Positions 34,106 through 43,897 of a DNA stretch of 64,000 nucleotides are shown piece by piece. Within the stretch, counting starts at the first letter, position 1, and every line of letters begins with the position of its first letter. Position numbers and translations under genes: made by a program. This DNA comes from Flavobacterium johnsoniae (lineage in GTDB: Bacteria; Bacteroidota; Bacteroidia; Flavobacteriales; Flavobacteriaceae), in assembly GCF_001879205.1 (NCBI RefSeq), contig NZ_MLFK01000005.1:863019-927018 (forward strand), read 5' to 3'. The notes beneath the pieces were generated by a model. It searched no databases, was not told where the DNA came from, and was given only the letters and a program-made list of their open reading frames with translations.

Positions 34106-37100
34106 TTATTCCTTTTCGCGTCCAAAACGCTCAAAAACATTTACATAAGTATTAAATGTTGTCTTGTGTTTTTCATAGAAAGCTTTGTCGTTGTTTTCTT
34201 TCATAACGTGCAGTAAGCTTCTGTAACGCTCAATATCTGTAATAATATCAATTGCTAAATCAGTTTGATCTGAACCGCTTAATGTACTGTAGTAGTTTAG
34301 GTTTTCTTTGTATTTGTTAACCAGCTTATTCAGTAAATCATGGGCTTTAGCTGTTTCTCCAACTTTGTAATAACCACCGGCAAATGGTTCAACTAATGAA
34401 TAGTATCCAAATTTATCTACAGGCATTTTTGTCATCGCCAGATTGATAACATTTTTGGCTTTGTCAATTTTACCTTCAGCGATAAGCTCGTTCATTAAAC
34501 GAGATAGGTTAGTACGGTAAGTAATGCTGTTTCTTCTTGTTTCTGGATCGTGGTAGATTTTTTCGCTTTCGCTGTTACCCCAATCCCATTTCATTACAAT
34601 ATTATACATTTTATCGGCATCAATTTGTCCCATATCCATTGGTCCGCCATTTTTAGAAGGCGTGTTTTTAATAGGAACTAATTTATAGACCATACCATCT
34701 AATTGCAGATAGTCTTTCAGCCATAAATAATCTTCATCATCAAAAGCACCGCCGCTAAAGTAAATTGGACGTTTCCAATTGTTATTAGCTAAGATGTCAA
34801 GCATCATTAATCTGTTTTTGTAAAGAGCACTTCCTTTAATGTCAATATCCATATAAGGAACAATTGAGTCATTATATCTGGCGTTTACCACTTTATTCTT
34901 GATAATGGTGTTTTTATCAACGTTAACTCTGATTTTATTTGTTGGATAAAAATGGATGGTTTGTCCGTTTTGTAAACCTACAGTCGATTTTGGATTTTTA
35001 ATAAAATCGATAAAATCTTTAATGTTCCAACGTGTTTCTATTTTCGGAATATGGGCTACATAGTCTAGTTTATCCCCAACATATTGATCGTGTGTAAATG
35101 ATATTGGCAGAGGATCAGATTCGTATGATTTTGCTTTCATCTGATCGATATACCAGTCCGTCATGAACAGACTTGTGTTTACAATTTTAACATCGGTTCT
35201 AAAATGTTCGATTTCCTGCGCATACCAGAGCGGGAACGTGTCGTTGTCTCCAATGGTATACAAAATAGCATCTTTGTCGCATGAACTCAGGTATGCTTTT
35301 GCCATTGCAACAGCTGTATATCTGTTAGATCTGTCATGATCATCCCAGTTTTGAGATGCCATTAAAACCGGAGCAGCTAATAAACTTACTGCAATAATAG
35401 CTGGTCCTGCAATTTTTGGAGCAATATATTTTTGAAGACTTTCGTATAAGGAATAAACTCCAAAACCAATCCAGATGGCAAAGACATAAAATGACCCTAC
35501 AAGAGCATAATCTCTTTCACGAGGCTCAAAAGGTCTCTCGTTAAGGTAAATTTTCAGTGCAATTCCTGTAAATAAAAATAAGGCTAAAAGCACATAAAAG
35601 CTTTTAAGGTCTTTGTTGGCATGGTACATTAATCCAATTAAACCTAAGATGAACGGAAGGAAAAAGTAAACATTTCTTCCTTTGTTGTTTAAAACATCAG
35701 ATGGTAAATTGTCTTGTGAACCTAAATGAAGTGAATCTAAGGCTTTGATTCCGCTGATCCAGTTTCCGTCTAAGTTGTCGTATTTTCCCTGAACATCACT
35801 TTGGCGGCCAACGAAATTCCACATTAAATATCTCCAATACATATATCCAAATTGGTATTCGAACATAAAACTGAAATTATCAACAGTGGTAGGTTTTTCG
35901 ATAATTAAATATTCGCCGTAGCTTTTTAAGAATTTTACATAACCTTCGTTGTCAATTTGTTTTTGAGCAAAAGCGTGTCTGAATTCAGAAACTGTTTTTT
36001 CAACCTCGTTGCGCAGCTGTGCTATTGCTTTGTTGTATTCTTCTTCGCTTAACTGGCTGGCATCGATTCCGTATTTTCCTAAATCATCTTCGTAATTATA
36101 ATTAGGATTGATTTTGAATTTTGGCGGATTTGTAAAGCTGATGTAGTTTTGAATGTGTCCTGTTTCGGTGCTCCACATTCTTGGCAGAATTGCTTTTTGA
36201 TTGTCGTCGCTGTTTTGTTCTGCGTTTTTATAATTATTGGTAATAATATATTTACCAGTTTTATCGTCTCTTTCGTAGTTAGGTTTCTTGTCTAAATACG
36301 GAGTTTTAGCATCAAGACCAGCAAAAACTTCCGTATATTGAGGGCCGTAGAATAAAGGATTGACACCATATTGTTCACGATTGTAGTAGGCTAAAACCTC
36401 GGCAGCATCTGATGGTTTGTTTTCATTAATTACTGTATTGGCATTTGCGCGAACAGGAAGCATCATCCAGGTAGAGAAACCAATTAATATAAATAAGGTA
36501 CAAAGAATGATGGTATTGTAAAAAATCAATCCTTTTTGTTTGGTGAATTTTAATCCGAAATAGAAAAAAGCAATCAGCAATAAAGTCACGAAAATAGTTC
36601 CTGAATTAAATGGTAATCCTAAGCTGTTAACCATGAAAATTTCGGTTTTACCGAAGAAAGCCATTGTTAAAGGCAGCAGTAATTTGAAGATAAACAACAA
36701 AATTCCAATTACAACAACATTTGCAATAAGAAAGTTTTTGATGGTAACTTTTTCGTAATGTTTAAAATAGTAAAGAAAACCAATTGAAGGAATGGTCAAT
36801 AAAGCCATAAAGTGAACTCCAAATGAAAGACCCACAACCAGAGAAATGATTAATAACCATTTGTTTCCTTTTGGTTTGTCCATATCTTGTTCCCAGCGTA
36901 AACCAAGCCAGAAAAGTAATGCGATTAAAAGAGAAGCCATTGCATAAACTTCTGCCTCGACAGCATTAAACCAAAAGCTGTCAGAAAAAGTATAAGCTAA
37001 TGCTCCAACAAAAGAACTTCCTAAAATAACGATTGAATTGTTTTGGTCAATTTCGGCAAAACGAGCTACAATTTTCTTTAAAATCATAGAAGAAGACCAA

Positions 37101-37387
37101 AACATAAATAAGATTGTAAATGCGCTAGAGAAAACAGACATCATATTAACCATTACGGCTACATGCTGGGCATCTATTGCAAACATGGCAAAGAATGCGC
37201 CCATCATTTGGAATAAAGGTGCTCCGGGAGGGTGGCCAACTTCAAGTTTAGCTGCTGTGGCAATGTACTCGCCACAATCCCAAAAGCTCATTGTAGGTTC
37301 AACAGTTAGTGTGTAAGTAATTAAAGCGATTGCAAATGCAAACCAACCAATAATTGTATTCCATTTATTGAAATTGAATTGTGCCAT
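34106..37387 (-). CDS. DUF2723 polytopic membrane protein with C-terminal repeat domain
   Basis: A 1093-residue protein. The N-terminal 200 residues carry DUF2723 signatures (TVEPTMSFWDCGEYIATAAKLEVGHPPGAPLF, FWFNAVEAEVYAMASL), and about a dozen transmembrane segments follow up to residue 680. The loop with ERPFEPRERDYALVGSFY is conserved in the family. The last 400 residues are soluble and end with TPR-like helices (AKNVINLAMTKMP, KAHDLLNKLVNKYKE). The acidic first loop and layout resemble GT-C glycosyltransferases of the O-mannosyltransferase type, so a role in protein or lipid glycosylation is inferred. Monocistronic. Confidence 0.85.
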   Translation of the reverse strand: MAQFNFNKWNTIIGWFAFAIALITYTLTVEPTMSFWDCGEYIATAAKLEVGHPPGAPLFQMMGAFFAMFAIDAQHVAVMVNMMSVFSSAFTILFMFWSSSMILKKIVARFAEIDQNNSIVILGSSFVGALAYTFSDSFWFNAVEAEVYAMASLLIALLFWLGLRWEQDMDKPKGNKWLLIISLVVGLSFGVHFMALLTIPSIGFLYYFKHYEKVTIKNFLIANVVVIGILLFIFKLLLPLTMAFFGKTEIFMVNSLGLPFNSGTIFVTLLLIAFFYFGLKFTKQKGLIFYNTIILCTLFILIGFSTWMMLPVRANANTVINENKPSDAAEVLAYYNREQYGVNPLFYGPQYTEVFAGLDAKTPYLDKKPNYERDDKTGKYIITNNYKNAEQNSDDNQKAILPRMWSTETGHIQNYISFTNPPKFKINPNYNYEDDLGKYGIDASQLSEEEYNKAIAQLRNEVEKTVSEFRHAFAQKQIDNEGYVKFLKSYGEYLIIEKPTTVDNFSFMFEYQFGYMYWRYLMWNFVGRQSDVQGKYDNLDGNWISGIKALDSLHLGSQDNLPSDVLNNKGRNVYFFLPFILGLIGLMYHANKDLKSFYVLLALFLFTGIALKIYLNERPFEPRERDYALVGSFYVFAIWIGFGVYSLYESLQKYIAPKIAGPAIIAVSLLAAPVLMASQNWDDHDRSNRYTAVAMAKAYLSSCDKDAILYTIGDNDTFPLWYAQEIEHFRTDVKIVNTSLFMTDWYIDQMKAKSYESDPLPISFTHDQYVGDKLDYVAHIPKIETRWNIKDFIDFIKNPKSTVGLQNGQTIHFYPTNKIRVNVDKNTIIKNKVVNARYNDSIVPYMDIDIKGSALYKNRLMMLDILANNNWKRPIYFSGGAFDDEDYLWLKDYLQLDGMVYKLVPIKNTPSKNGGPMDMGQIDADKMYNIVMKWDWGNSESEKIYHDPETRRNSITYRTNLSRLMNELIAEGKIDKAKNVINLAMTKMPVDKFGYYSLVEPFAGGYYKVGETAKAHDLLNKLVNKYKENLNYYSTLSGSDQTDLAIDIITDIERYRSLLHVMKENNDKAFYEKHKTTFNTYVNVFERFGREKE

Positions 37388-37581
37388 ATTTAGGTATTAA
37401 AATTTTGTATGTTTTCAATCCTACAAAGAAAATGTTTTTTTATGTAAAGAAACGAGCATTAACAAAAAAATCTATAAAAGTATCTCTAAAGATTAATGTG
37501 TTGGTTATAAGGTGCTTTTGAGAATGTTTGTGGTTTGAAAGTAAAAAAAATCAAAAAAAATGATTTTTTTTGATTAAAAAG

Positions 37582-37612
37582 TTTGTGCAAACTAAATAAA
37601 ACCTTAAATTTG
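37582..37612 (+). promoter_or_regulatory. Promoter of tRNA-Gln copy 1
   Basis: TTTG (37582-37585), 19-base spacer, TAAATTTG (37605-37612): an exact consensus promoter 20 bases before the tRNA. Confidence 0.85.
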
Positions 37613-37632
37613 CACTCGCTTAACAGCACTGC

Positions 37633-37703
37633 TGGTCTATGGTGTAATGGTAACACAACTGTTTTTGGTGCAGTCTTTCTAGGTTCGAGTCCTAGTAGAC
37701 CAA
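37633..37703 (+). tRNA. tRNA-Gln (anticodon TTG), copy 1
   Basis: A 71-base cloverleaf. The acceptor stem is TGGTCTA/TAGACCA and the D arm GTGT/ACAC. The anticodon stem ACTGT/GCAGT surrounds the loop TTTTGGT with anticodon TTG. The T arm is CTAGG/CCTAG with loop TTCGAGT. CCA is not encoded. Own promoter and terminator. Confidence 0.96.
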
Positions 37704-37706
37704 CAT

Positions 37707-37741
37707 AAAAAGCCTCTCAGAAATGAGAGGCTTTTTTTTTA
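37707..37741 (+). terminator. Terminator of tRNA-Gln copy 1
   Basis: AAAAAGCCTCTCA (37707-37719) pairs with TGAGAGGCTTTTT (37724-37736), followed by a T-run. Confidence 0.88.
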
Positions 37742-37763
37742 TGTAAAAAAGTTTGCATAAAAA

Positions 37764-37794
37764 TTTGCATAAATTAAATAAAGGTTTAATTTTG
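37764..37794 (+). promoter_or_regulatory. Promoter of tRNA-Gln copy 2
   Basis: TTTG (37764-37767), 19-base spacer, TAATTTTG (37787-37794), again exact consensus. Confidence 0.85.
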
Positions 37795-37814
37795 CACCCG
37801 CTTAACAGCACTGC

Positions 37815-37885
37815 TGGTCTATGGTGTAATGGTAACACAACTGTTTTTGGTGCAGTCTTTCTAGGTTCGAGTCCTAGTAGACCAA
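37815..37885 (+). tRNA. tRNA-Gln (anticodon TTG), copy 2
   Basis: Identical in sequence to copy 1, 182 bases downstream, with the same flanking GCTTAACAGCACTGC leader. The whole promoter-tRNA-terminator unit is tandemly duplicated, with divergence only outside the tRNA. Confidence 0.96.
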
Positions 37886-37888
37886 CAT

Positions 37889-37918
37889 AAAAAGCCTCTC
37901 AATCGAGAGGCTTTTTTT
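37889..37918 (+). terminator. Terminator of tRNA-Gln copy 2
   Basis: AAAAAGCCTCTC (37889-37900) pairs with GAGAGGCTTTTT (37905-37916), with a 4-base loop and a T-run. Confidence 0.88.
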
Positions 37919-37964
37919 ATGGAGTAAATTTAGGTAATGTATTTGTGTTTTATATGGTGCAGTT

Positions 37965-38789
37965 TTAGATTTTAAGCGTTACAATAGGTCTTACTGCATG
38001 ATTGACTAAGCCTTCGCTGATGCTTCCGTTAAAAAAATGCGCAAAACCGGTTCTTCCGTGAGTGCACATTCCAATAATATCTGCATTTATGCTGTTTGAA
38101 AAATTGATAATTCCCTTTTCGATATTAGTGTCGTTGTAAATGTTTGTTGAATAATTACTGAGGTTAAATTCACTTGCGAAATCTTTTATTGCTTTTTCGG
38201 CTGTATGTGTAGGTTTAAAGCTGTTTGGAGTGCAGATTGAAACCAAATGAATTTTTGCATCAAAGAATTTTGTGAAGTTTAAAAGTTTTTGAAAAGGTTT
38301 TTTGGTTTCTTCGGTAAAGTCTGATGCAAAAACAATGTTCTCAACTTTAAAATCGGGAACGTCTTTTTTGATGACCAGTACTGGAATTTCGGAGTTTCTA
38401 ACAACTTTTTCTGTGTTTGATCCAATTAGTAATTCTTCAATGCCCGAAGATCCGTGAGAACCCATTACAATTAAGTCTATGTCCTGTTCTTTGCCTATTT
38501 GGGTGATTCCGTGAATTGGTTTGTCCATTTTTACAACCTCTGTAATTGAAATTCCTTCTAAGAATGAGCTTTGTGATATTTTGTCCAGCATTTCGTTTGC
38601 TTTTTGCATAAAAAGCATTGTTTCAGGAATGCTTACACCGCCAAATATTGCGTCATTTGTCTGGTGCGGTAATTCGAGCATGTGTAGAATAATGATTTCA
38701 GAACCGTTCTTTTTGGCGATTTGTGCGGCTGCTTTTAACGCATGTTCGGCGTGTTCTGAAAAATCAGTAGGTACTAAAATTCGTTTCAT
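37965..38789 (-). CDS. Universal stress protein, two tandem Usp domains
   Basis: A 274-residue cytoplasmic protein with two Usp domains (about 1-140 and 145-274). Domain 1 starts KRILVPTDFSEHAEHALKAA and has the ATP-type motif MGSHGSSGIEELLIGSNTEKVV. Domain 2 starts NIVFASDFTEETKKP and ends CTHGRTGFAHFFNGSISEGLV. Both keep the G-x2-G-x9-G-S pattern, so nucleotide binding is plausible. Role in stress survival is known only for relatives. Single gene in minus orientation. Confidence 0.92.
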   Translation of the reverse strand: MKRILVPTDFSEHAEHALKAAAQIAKKNGSEIIILHMLELPHQTNDAIFGGVSIPETMLFMQKANEMLDKISQSSFLEGISITEVVKMDKPIHGITQIGKEQDIDLIVMGSHGSSGIEELLIGSNTEKVVRNSEIPVLVIKKDVPDFKVENIVFASDFTEETKKPFQKLLNFTKFFDAKIHLVSICTPNSFKPTHTAEKAIKDFASEFNLSNYSTNIYNDTNIEKGIINFSNSINADIIGMCTHGRTGFAHFFNGSISEGLVNHAVRPIVTLKI

Positions 38790-38870
38790 GACTTTAGAGT
38801 TAAGGGGGTTGAAAAATAGTTAATCTTTGCTATAATAAAGGTAGGAAATATTTTTGCAGCAATCTATTTA

Positions 38871-38899
38871 TTTGATTTATAAAAAAATCACTATATTTG
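38871..38899 (+). promoter_or_regulatory. Promoter of the rimP-nusA-infB operon
   Basis: TTTG (38871-38874), 17-base spacer, TATATTTG (38892-38899). Transcription would begin about 55 bases before rimP and include the hairpin at 38928. Confidence 0.78.
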
Positions 38900-38927
38900 C
38901 ACCGTTATTTATTAAAATCTAAATAAT

Positions 38928-38953
38928 GAGGGGACTAAGTGTCCCCTCTTTTT
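38928..38953 (+). terminator. Terminator-like hairpin in the rimP leader
   Basis: GAGGGGAC (38928-38935) pairs perfectly with GTCCCCTC (38941-38948), 5-base loop, followed by five T. It ends 8 bases before the rimP ATG, so it lies between promoter and operon and could attenuate it. Confidence 0.72.
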
Positions 38954-38961
38954 ATAAAATT

Positions 38962-39426
38962 ATGACATTTAAGGAAAAAGTAAACGAATTAATTACAGAA
39001 GCTCTTCTGGAAAAGCCATCGATCTTTTTGATTGATCTTGCTGTTTCGGATTCTTTCAAAATTAGTGTTGGTTTAGACGGAGATAATGGGGTTGCGCTTC
39101 AGGATTGTATTGATATCAGTCGTGCAATCGAGAATAATCTGGATCGTGAAGAGCAGGATTTTTCGCTTGAAGTAGCATCGGTTGGAGTAGGTTCTCCTTT
39201 AAAATTGATCAGACAATACAAGAAAAATATTGGTAGAACGTTGATTGTTACTACAAATAATGAAAAAATTGAAGCAGAATTAGTAGAAGCTAACGATGTT
39301 TTTATAATTTTGTCTTGGGAGGCAAGAGAACCGAAAAAAGTAGGAAAAGGAAAAGAAACAGTTCAAAAAGAACAACAAATACCTTATACAGAAATTAAAG
39401 AGGCAGTTGTTACAGTAACATTTTAA
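38962..39426 (+). CDS. rimP: Ribosome maturation factor RimP
   Basis: RimP helps 30S assembly near S12. The start at 38962 gives a 154-residue protein ([18 protein letters not shown]); the frame opens earlier at 38926 but that start lies before the leader hairpin stem and adds 12 unconserved residues. Features are the N-terminal alpha/beta domain with [33 protein letters not shown] and a C-terminal SH3-like part ([15 protein letters not shown]) ending in [11 protein letters not shown]. The region before nusA in all bacteria carries rimP, which supports the call. Confidence 0.95.
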   Translation: MTFKEKVNELITEALLEKPSIFLIDLAVSDSFKISVGLDGDNGVALQDCIDISRAIENNLDREEQDFSLEVASVGVGSPLKLIRQYKKNIGRTLIVTTNNEKIEAELVEANDVFIILSWEAREPKKVGKGKETVQKEQQIPYTEIKEAVVTVTF

Positions 39427-39439
39427 TTAAAGAATTCGC

Positions 39440-40690
39440 ATGGAAAATTTAGCATTAATCGATTCATTCTCAGAGTTTAAAGATAATAAACTTATTGATC
39501 GTGTAACGCTTATGGCAATTTTAGAGGACGTGTTTAGAAATGCATTGAAGAAAAAATACGGTTCTGATGATAATTTCGATATCATTATAAATCCCGATAA
39601 AGGAGATATGGAGATATGGAGAAGAAGGGTTATCGTTGCTGATGAAGATCTTGATTTTGAGAACGAAGAAATTACTTTGACTGAAGCAAGAATGATTGAG
39701 GCGGATTTTGAAATTGGTGAAGAAGTTTCTGAAGAGGTAAAATTGATTGATTTAGGAAGAAGAGCTATTTTGGCTTTGCGTCAAAACTTAATATCTAAAA
39801 TTCACGAACACGATAATACAAATCTTTACAAGCAATTTAAAGATATTATTGGTGATATATATACTGCCGAAGTGCATCACGTTCGACCTAGAGTTGTTAT
39901 CTTAGTAGACGATGAAGGAAACGAAATTGTGCTTCCAAAAGAAAAACAAATTCCATCTGACTTTTTCCGTAAAGGAGATAATGTTCGTGGAATTATTGAA
40001 AGTGTTGAATTAAAAGGGAACAAACCACAGATTATTATGTCTAGAACTTCTGAGAAGTTTTTAGAAAAATTATTTGAACAGGAAATCCCTGAAGTATTCG
40101 ACGGTTTGATTACAGTTAAAAATGTAGTTCGTATCCCGGGAGAAAAAGCAAAAGTTGCTGTAGATTCTTATGATGATAGAATTGATCCGGTTGGAGCGTG
40201 TGTTGGTATGAAAGGATCTCGTATTCATGGAATTGTTCGTGAATTAGGAAACGAAAATATCGACGTAATTAATTACACAAACAACATCCAGTTGTTTATA
40301 ACAAGAGCGTTGAGTCCTGCTAAAGTTTCTTCTATCAAGATTGACGAAGAAAACAAAAGAGCTGAAGTTTTCTTGAAGTTGGAAGAAGTTTCTAAAGCAA
40401 TTGGTAGAGGCGGTCATAATATTAAATTGGCTGGTCAGTTAACGGGTTATGAATTAGATGTAATCAGAGAAGGTGACACTGCAAATGGTGAAGACGACGA
40501 CGATGTTGAATTAACAGAGTTTTCAGATGAAATCGAAGGCTGGGTTATCGAAGAATTTGCAAAAATTGGTTTAGATACGGCTAGAAGTATTTTAAAACAA
40601 GAGGTAGAAGATTTAGTAAGAAGAACAGACTTAGAAGAGGAAACAATTCTTGATGTTATGAAAATACTAAAAGAAGAGTTTGATAGCTAG
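39440..40690 (+). CDS. nusA: Transcription termination/antitermination factor NusA
   Basis: A 416-residue NusA that binds RNA polymerase and RNA, modulating pausing, termination and antitermination. Domains in order: polymerase-binding N-terminal domain (1-130), S1 domain near 135-200 (GDIYTAEVHHVRPRVVIL), KH1 and KH2 (about 230-345, with DPVGACVGMKGSRIHGIVRELGNENIDVI and AIGRGGHNIKLAGQLTGYELDV). There is a short acidic tail and no full AR repeats, as usual in Bacteroidetes. It starts 13 bases after rimP. Confidence 0.97.
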   Translation: MENLALIDSFSEFKDNKLIDRVTLMAILEDVFRNALKKKYGSDDNFDIIINPDKGDMEIWRRRVIVADEDLDFENEEITLTEARMIEADFEIGEEVSEEVKLIDLGRRAILALRQNLISKIHEHDNTNLYKQFKDIIGDIYTAEVHHVRPRVVILVDDEGNEIVLPKEKQIPSDFFRKGDNVRGIIESVELKGNKPQIIMSRTSEKFLEKLFEQEIPEVFDGLITVKNVVRIPGEKAKVAVDSYDDRIDPVGACVGMKGSRIHGIVRELGNENIDVINYTNNIQLFITRALSPAKVSSIKIDEENKRAEVFLKLEEVSKAIGRGGHNIKLAGQLTGYELDVIREGDTANGEDDDDVELTEFSDEIEGWVIEEFAKIGLDTARSILKQEVEDLVRRTDLEEETILDVMKILKEEFDS

Positions 40691-40738
40691 TTATCTACTC
40701 TAACAACACAACGAAAAAGGTAATAATAAAAAGGTTAT

Positions 40739-43609
40739 ATGTCTGAAGAGAGAGTAATAAGAATAAACAAGGTTTTAAGGGAATTAAATATCTCGTTAGA
40801 AAGAGCTGTTGATTATCTAAAAGATAAGGGAATTGCTATTGATGCAAATCCAAATGCTAAAATTTCTGATAGTGAATTTAATATCCTGCAAAGCCAATTT
40901 GCGGGCGATAAGGGGAATAAGGAAGCTTCTAAAGAAGTAGGAGAAGAGAAAAGAAAAGAAAAAGAAGCATTGCGTGTTGAGCGCGAGAAAGAAATTGAGG
41001 ACAAACGCAGACAAGACGAAGAGCGTCAGAAACAACAAGAGATCATTAAAGCGAGAGCTGTTGTAACCGGGCCTGTTCAAGTTGGTAAAATTGATTTAAA
41101 TCCAAAGAAACCTGCAGCTGTTCCTCAGGAAGAGCCGGTTAAAGCTGAAGAGCCTAAATCTGTTACTCCATCTCAACCAGAAAAGCCTGTTCAAAAAGAA
41201 ATTACACCATCAGAGCCAGTTGCTCCGGTAGTTTCTGAAGAGAAAAAGGTAGAAAAACCTATTATTACAGAGAAAAAAGAAGTTAAAGCTGAGAATTCTA
41301 AAACAGCGCAGGAACCAATTGTTTCAACTGATCCTGCAACTGCTGAGGAAACCATCACTACTCAATATCAAAAATTATCTGGAACTACTCTTACAGGACA
41401 AACAATTGATTTATCTCAATTTAACAAGCCTAAAAAGAAAAAAGAAGATCCAAAAATTACTCCTAATAAACCAGGAGCGCCTGGAGCTGGAAATAATAAT
41501 AACGCTAATAAAAACAAGCGTAAAAGAATTGCTCCTAAGCCTGGTGCGCCGGGTGCGCCAAAACCTGCAACAGGAAATGCGCCGGGAACACCAAATCCAA
41601 ATAAAATTACACCAAATACTGGTGGTGGTTTTAATGCTAACAGAAGTGCAAGACCAGGTTTTGTAAAAGGAAACCGTCCTGCAATTGTGGCAAAAGTAGA
41701 GCCTACTGAAGAAGAAGTAAAAAACCAAATTAGAGAAACTCTTGAAAAACTTCAAGGGAAAGGTGGTAAATCAAAAGCTGCTAAATATAGAAGAGATAAA
41801 AGAGAAACGCACCGTCAGAAATCTGATGATGAACAAAGAGCTCTTGACGAAGGAAGTAAAACTATTAAAGTTACAGAATTTGTTACTGTAGGTGAAATTG
41901 CTATCATGATGGATGTGCCGATTACTAAAGTAATTGGAACGTGTATGTCTCTTGGTATCATGGTAACGATGAATCAGCGTTTAGATGCTGAAACATTAAC
42001 AATCGTTGCTGATGAGTTTGGTTATGAAGTTGAATTTATAACAGTTGATATCGAAGAAGCGATTGAAGTTGTTGAAGATAAAGAAGAAGATTTAGTAACA
42101 AGAGCGCCAATTGTAACTGTAATGGGACACGTTGACCACGGTAAAACATCTTTACTGGATTATATCCGTAAAGAAAATGTTATCGCTGGTGAGTCTGGAG
42201 GTATTACACAGCACATTGGAGCTTATGGAGTAACTCTTGATAATGGTCAGAAAATAGCATTCTTGGATACTCCGGGTCACGAGGCGTTTACCGCAATGCG
42301 TGCACGTGGAGCTCAGGTTACAGATATCGCTATTATTGTAATTGCAGCGGATGATGATATCATGCCGCAAACTAAAGAGGCAATCAGCCACGCACAAGCG
42401 GCAAATGTGCCAATTATATTTGCAATCAATAAAGTGGATAAGCCAAATGCGAACCCTGATAAGATTAAAGAAAGATTAGCAGGTATGAATTTACTTGTTG
42501 AAGACTGGGGTGGTAAAATTCAATCGCATGATATTTCTGCAAAAACAGGATTAGGCGTGAAAGAATTACTTGAAAAAGTTTTATTAGAAGCAGAGATTTT
42601 AGATTTAAAATCTAATCCTAATAAAGCGGCACAAGGAACTGTAGTTGAAGCTTTCTTAGATAAAGGAAAAGGATATGTTTCTACAATTTTAGTTCAACAT
42701 GGAACTTTAAAAATTGGAGATTATATGTTAGCTGGTAAACACCATGGTAAAGTTAAGGCGATGCATGATGAAAGAGGGCATACTGTTTTAGAAGCAGGTC
42801 CTTCGACTCCAGTATCAGTTTTAGGTTTAGACGGTGCTGCTACAGCAGGTGATAAGTTTAATGTGTTTGAAGATGAAAAAGAAGCAAAACAAATTGCATC
42901 TAAACGTTCTCAATTAATGCGTGAACAATCTGTACGTACACAAAGACATATTACACTTGATGAAATTGGACGTCGTATCGCTCTTGGTCAGTTTAAAGAA
43001 TTAAATGTTATTCTTAAAGGAGACGTTGATGGATCTGTTGAAGCATTATCAGATTCATTCTCTAAACTTTCGACAGAAGAAATTCAAATTAATATCATCC
43101 ATAAAGGTGTTGGAGCAATTACAGAAACAGATGTTATGCTGGCTTCTGCATCTGATGCGATCATTATTGGATTTAACGTTCGTCCTGCAGGAAATGCAAG
43201 ACAGCTTGCTGATAAAGAAGAAATTGATATCCGTTACTACTCTATCATTTACGCTGCGATCGACGACTTGAAAGATGCAATGGAAGGAATGTTAGCTCCT
43301 GAAATGAAAGAAGAAATTTTAGGAACTGCTGAAATTCGTGAGATTTTCAAAATTTCTAAAGTAGGTTCTATCGCTGGTTGTATGGTAACTGATGGTAAAA
43401 TTTTAAGAAGCTCTAAAATTAGAGTTATTAGAGATGGAGTTGTAGTACATACAGGTGAGCTAGTTGCTTTAAAGCGTTTCAAAGACGATGTTAAAGAAGT
43501 TAGTAAAGGTTACGATTGTGGTATTCAAATTAAAGGATTTAATGATATCGAAATGAATGATGTTATTGAGGCTTACCACGAAGTGGCAATCAAAAAGAAG
43601 TTGAAATAA
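40739..43609 (+). CDS. infB: Translation initiation factor IF-2
   Basis: IF-2 is the GTPase that places initiator tRNA on the ribosome. The 956-residue protein has a long Lys/Glu/Pro-rich low-complexity N region (about 50-330), an IF2-N domain ([28 protein letters not shown]), then the G domain from residue 460: GHVDHGKT (G1), DTPGHEAF (G3), [10 protein letters not shown] (G4). Domains II-IV follow, including the C-terminal tRNA-binding barrel ([15 protein letters not shown]). It is the last gene of the rimP-nusA-infB operon and is followed by a terminator. Confidence 0.98.
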   Translation: MSEERVIRINKVLRELNISLERAVDYLKDKGIAIDANPNAKISDSEFNILQSQFAGDKGNKEASKEVGEEKRKEKEALRVEREKEIEDKRRQDEERQKQQEIIKARAVVTGPVQVGKIDLNPKKPAAVPQEEPVKAEEPKSVTPSQPEKPVQKEITPSEPVAPVVSEEKKVEKPIITEKKEVKAENSKTAQEPIVSTDPATAEETITTQYQKLSGTTLTGQTIDLSQFNKPKKKKEDPKITPNKPGAPGAGNNNNANKNKRKRIAPKPGAPGAPKPATGNAPGTPNPNKITPNTGGGFNANRSARPGFVKGNRPAIVAKVEPTEEEVKNQIRETLEKLQGKGGKSKAAKYRRDKRETHRQKSDDEQRALDEGSKTIKVTEFVTVGEIAIMMDVPITKVIGTCMSLGIMVTMNQRLDAETLTIVADEFGYEVEFITVDIEEAIEVVEDKEEDLVTRAPIVTVMGHVDHGKTSLLDYIRKENVIAGESGGITQHIGAYGVTLDNGQKIAFLDTPGHEAFTAMRARGAQVTDIAIIVIAADDDIMPQTKEAISHAQAANVPIIFAINKVDKPNANPDKIKERLAGMNLLVEDWGGKIQSHDISAKTGLGVKELLEKVLLEAEILDLKSNPNKAAQGTVVEAFLDKGKGYVSTILVQHGTLKIGDYMLAGKHHGKVKAMHDERGHTVLEAGPSTPVSVLGLDGAATAGDKFNVFEDEKEAKQIASKRSQLMREQSVRTQRHITLDEIGRRIALGQFKELNVILKGDVDGSVEALSDSFSKLSTEEIQINIIHKGVGAITETDVMLASASDAIIIGFNVRPAGNARQLADKEEIDIRYYSIIYAAIDDLKDAMEGMLAPEMKEEILGTAEIREIFKISKVGSIAGCMVTDGKILRSSKIRVIRDGVVVHTGELVALKRFKDDVKEVSKGYDCGIQIKGFNDIEMNDVIEAYHEVAIKKKLK

Positions 43610-43630
43610 AAGTATTCTGTTTTAATATAT

Positions 43631-43659
43631 AAAATCCCGAGCAATCGGGATTTTTTTTT
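43631..43659 (+). terminator. Terminator after infB
   Basis: AAAATCCCGA (43631-43640) pairs with TCGGGATTTT (43645-43654), 4-base loop, then T-run. The stem resembles the hairpin in the greA leader. Confidence 0.88.
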
Positions 43660-43897
43660 GTTTAGTATATTTTAGAATTGAAAACAAATATGTTGCAATT
43701 TATAATATGAAACATAATAGTAAAAAACAGATGTATTTTGATTGCTGAATTATTTATTTCTTTGTTTTGGTTTTTTTTGATATTGAATAGTTTTAAAAGC
43801 TTTAGCTGATCGGCGTAAAGTTTATTCGATTAAAAAAAATATCCTAATGGATTGACTGTGGTTTTAAGGGTAAACAGGTAAATGGTAATAGTTGGGT

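Noticed and set aside
41088..41700. Repetitive Lys/Pro/Glu coding DNA within infB as a separate repeat element
   Set aside because: It is the normal low-complexity N-terminal linker of IF-2 in Bacteroidetes.
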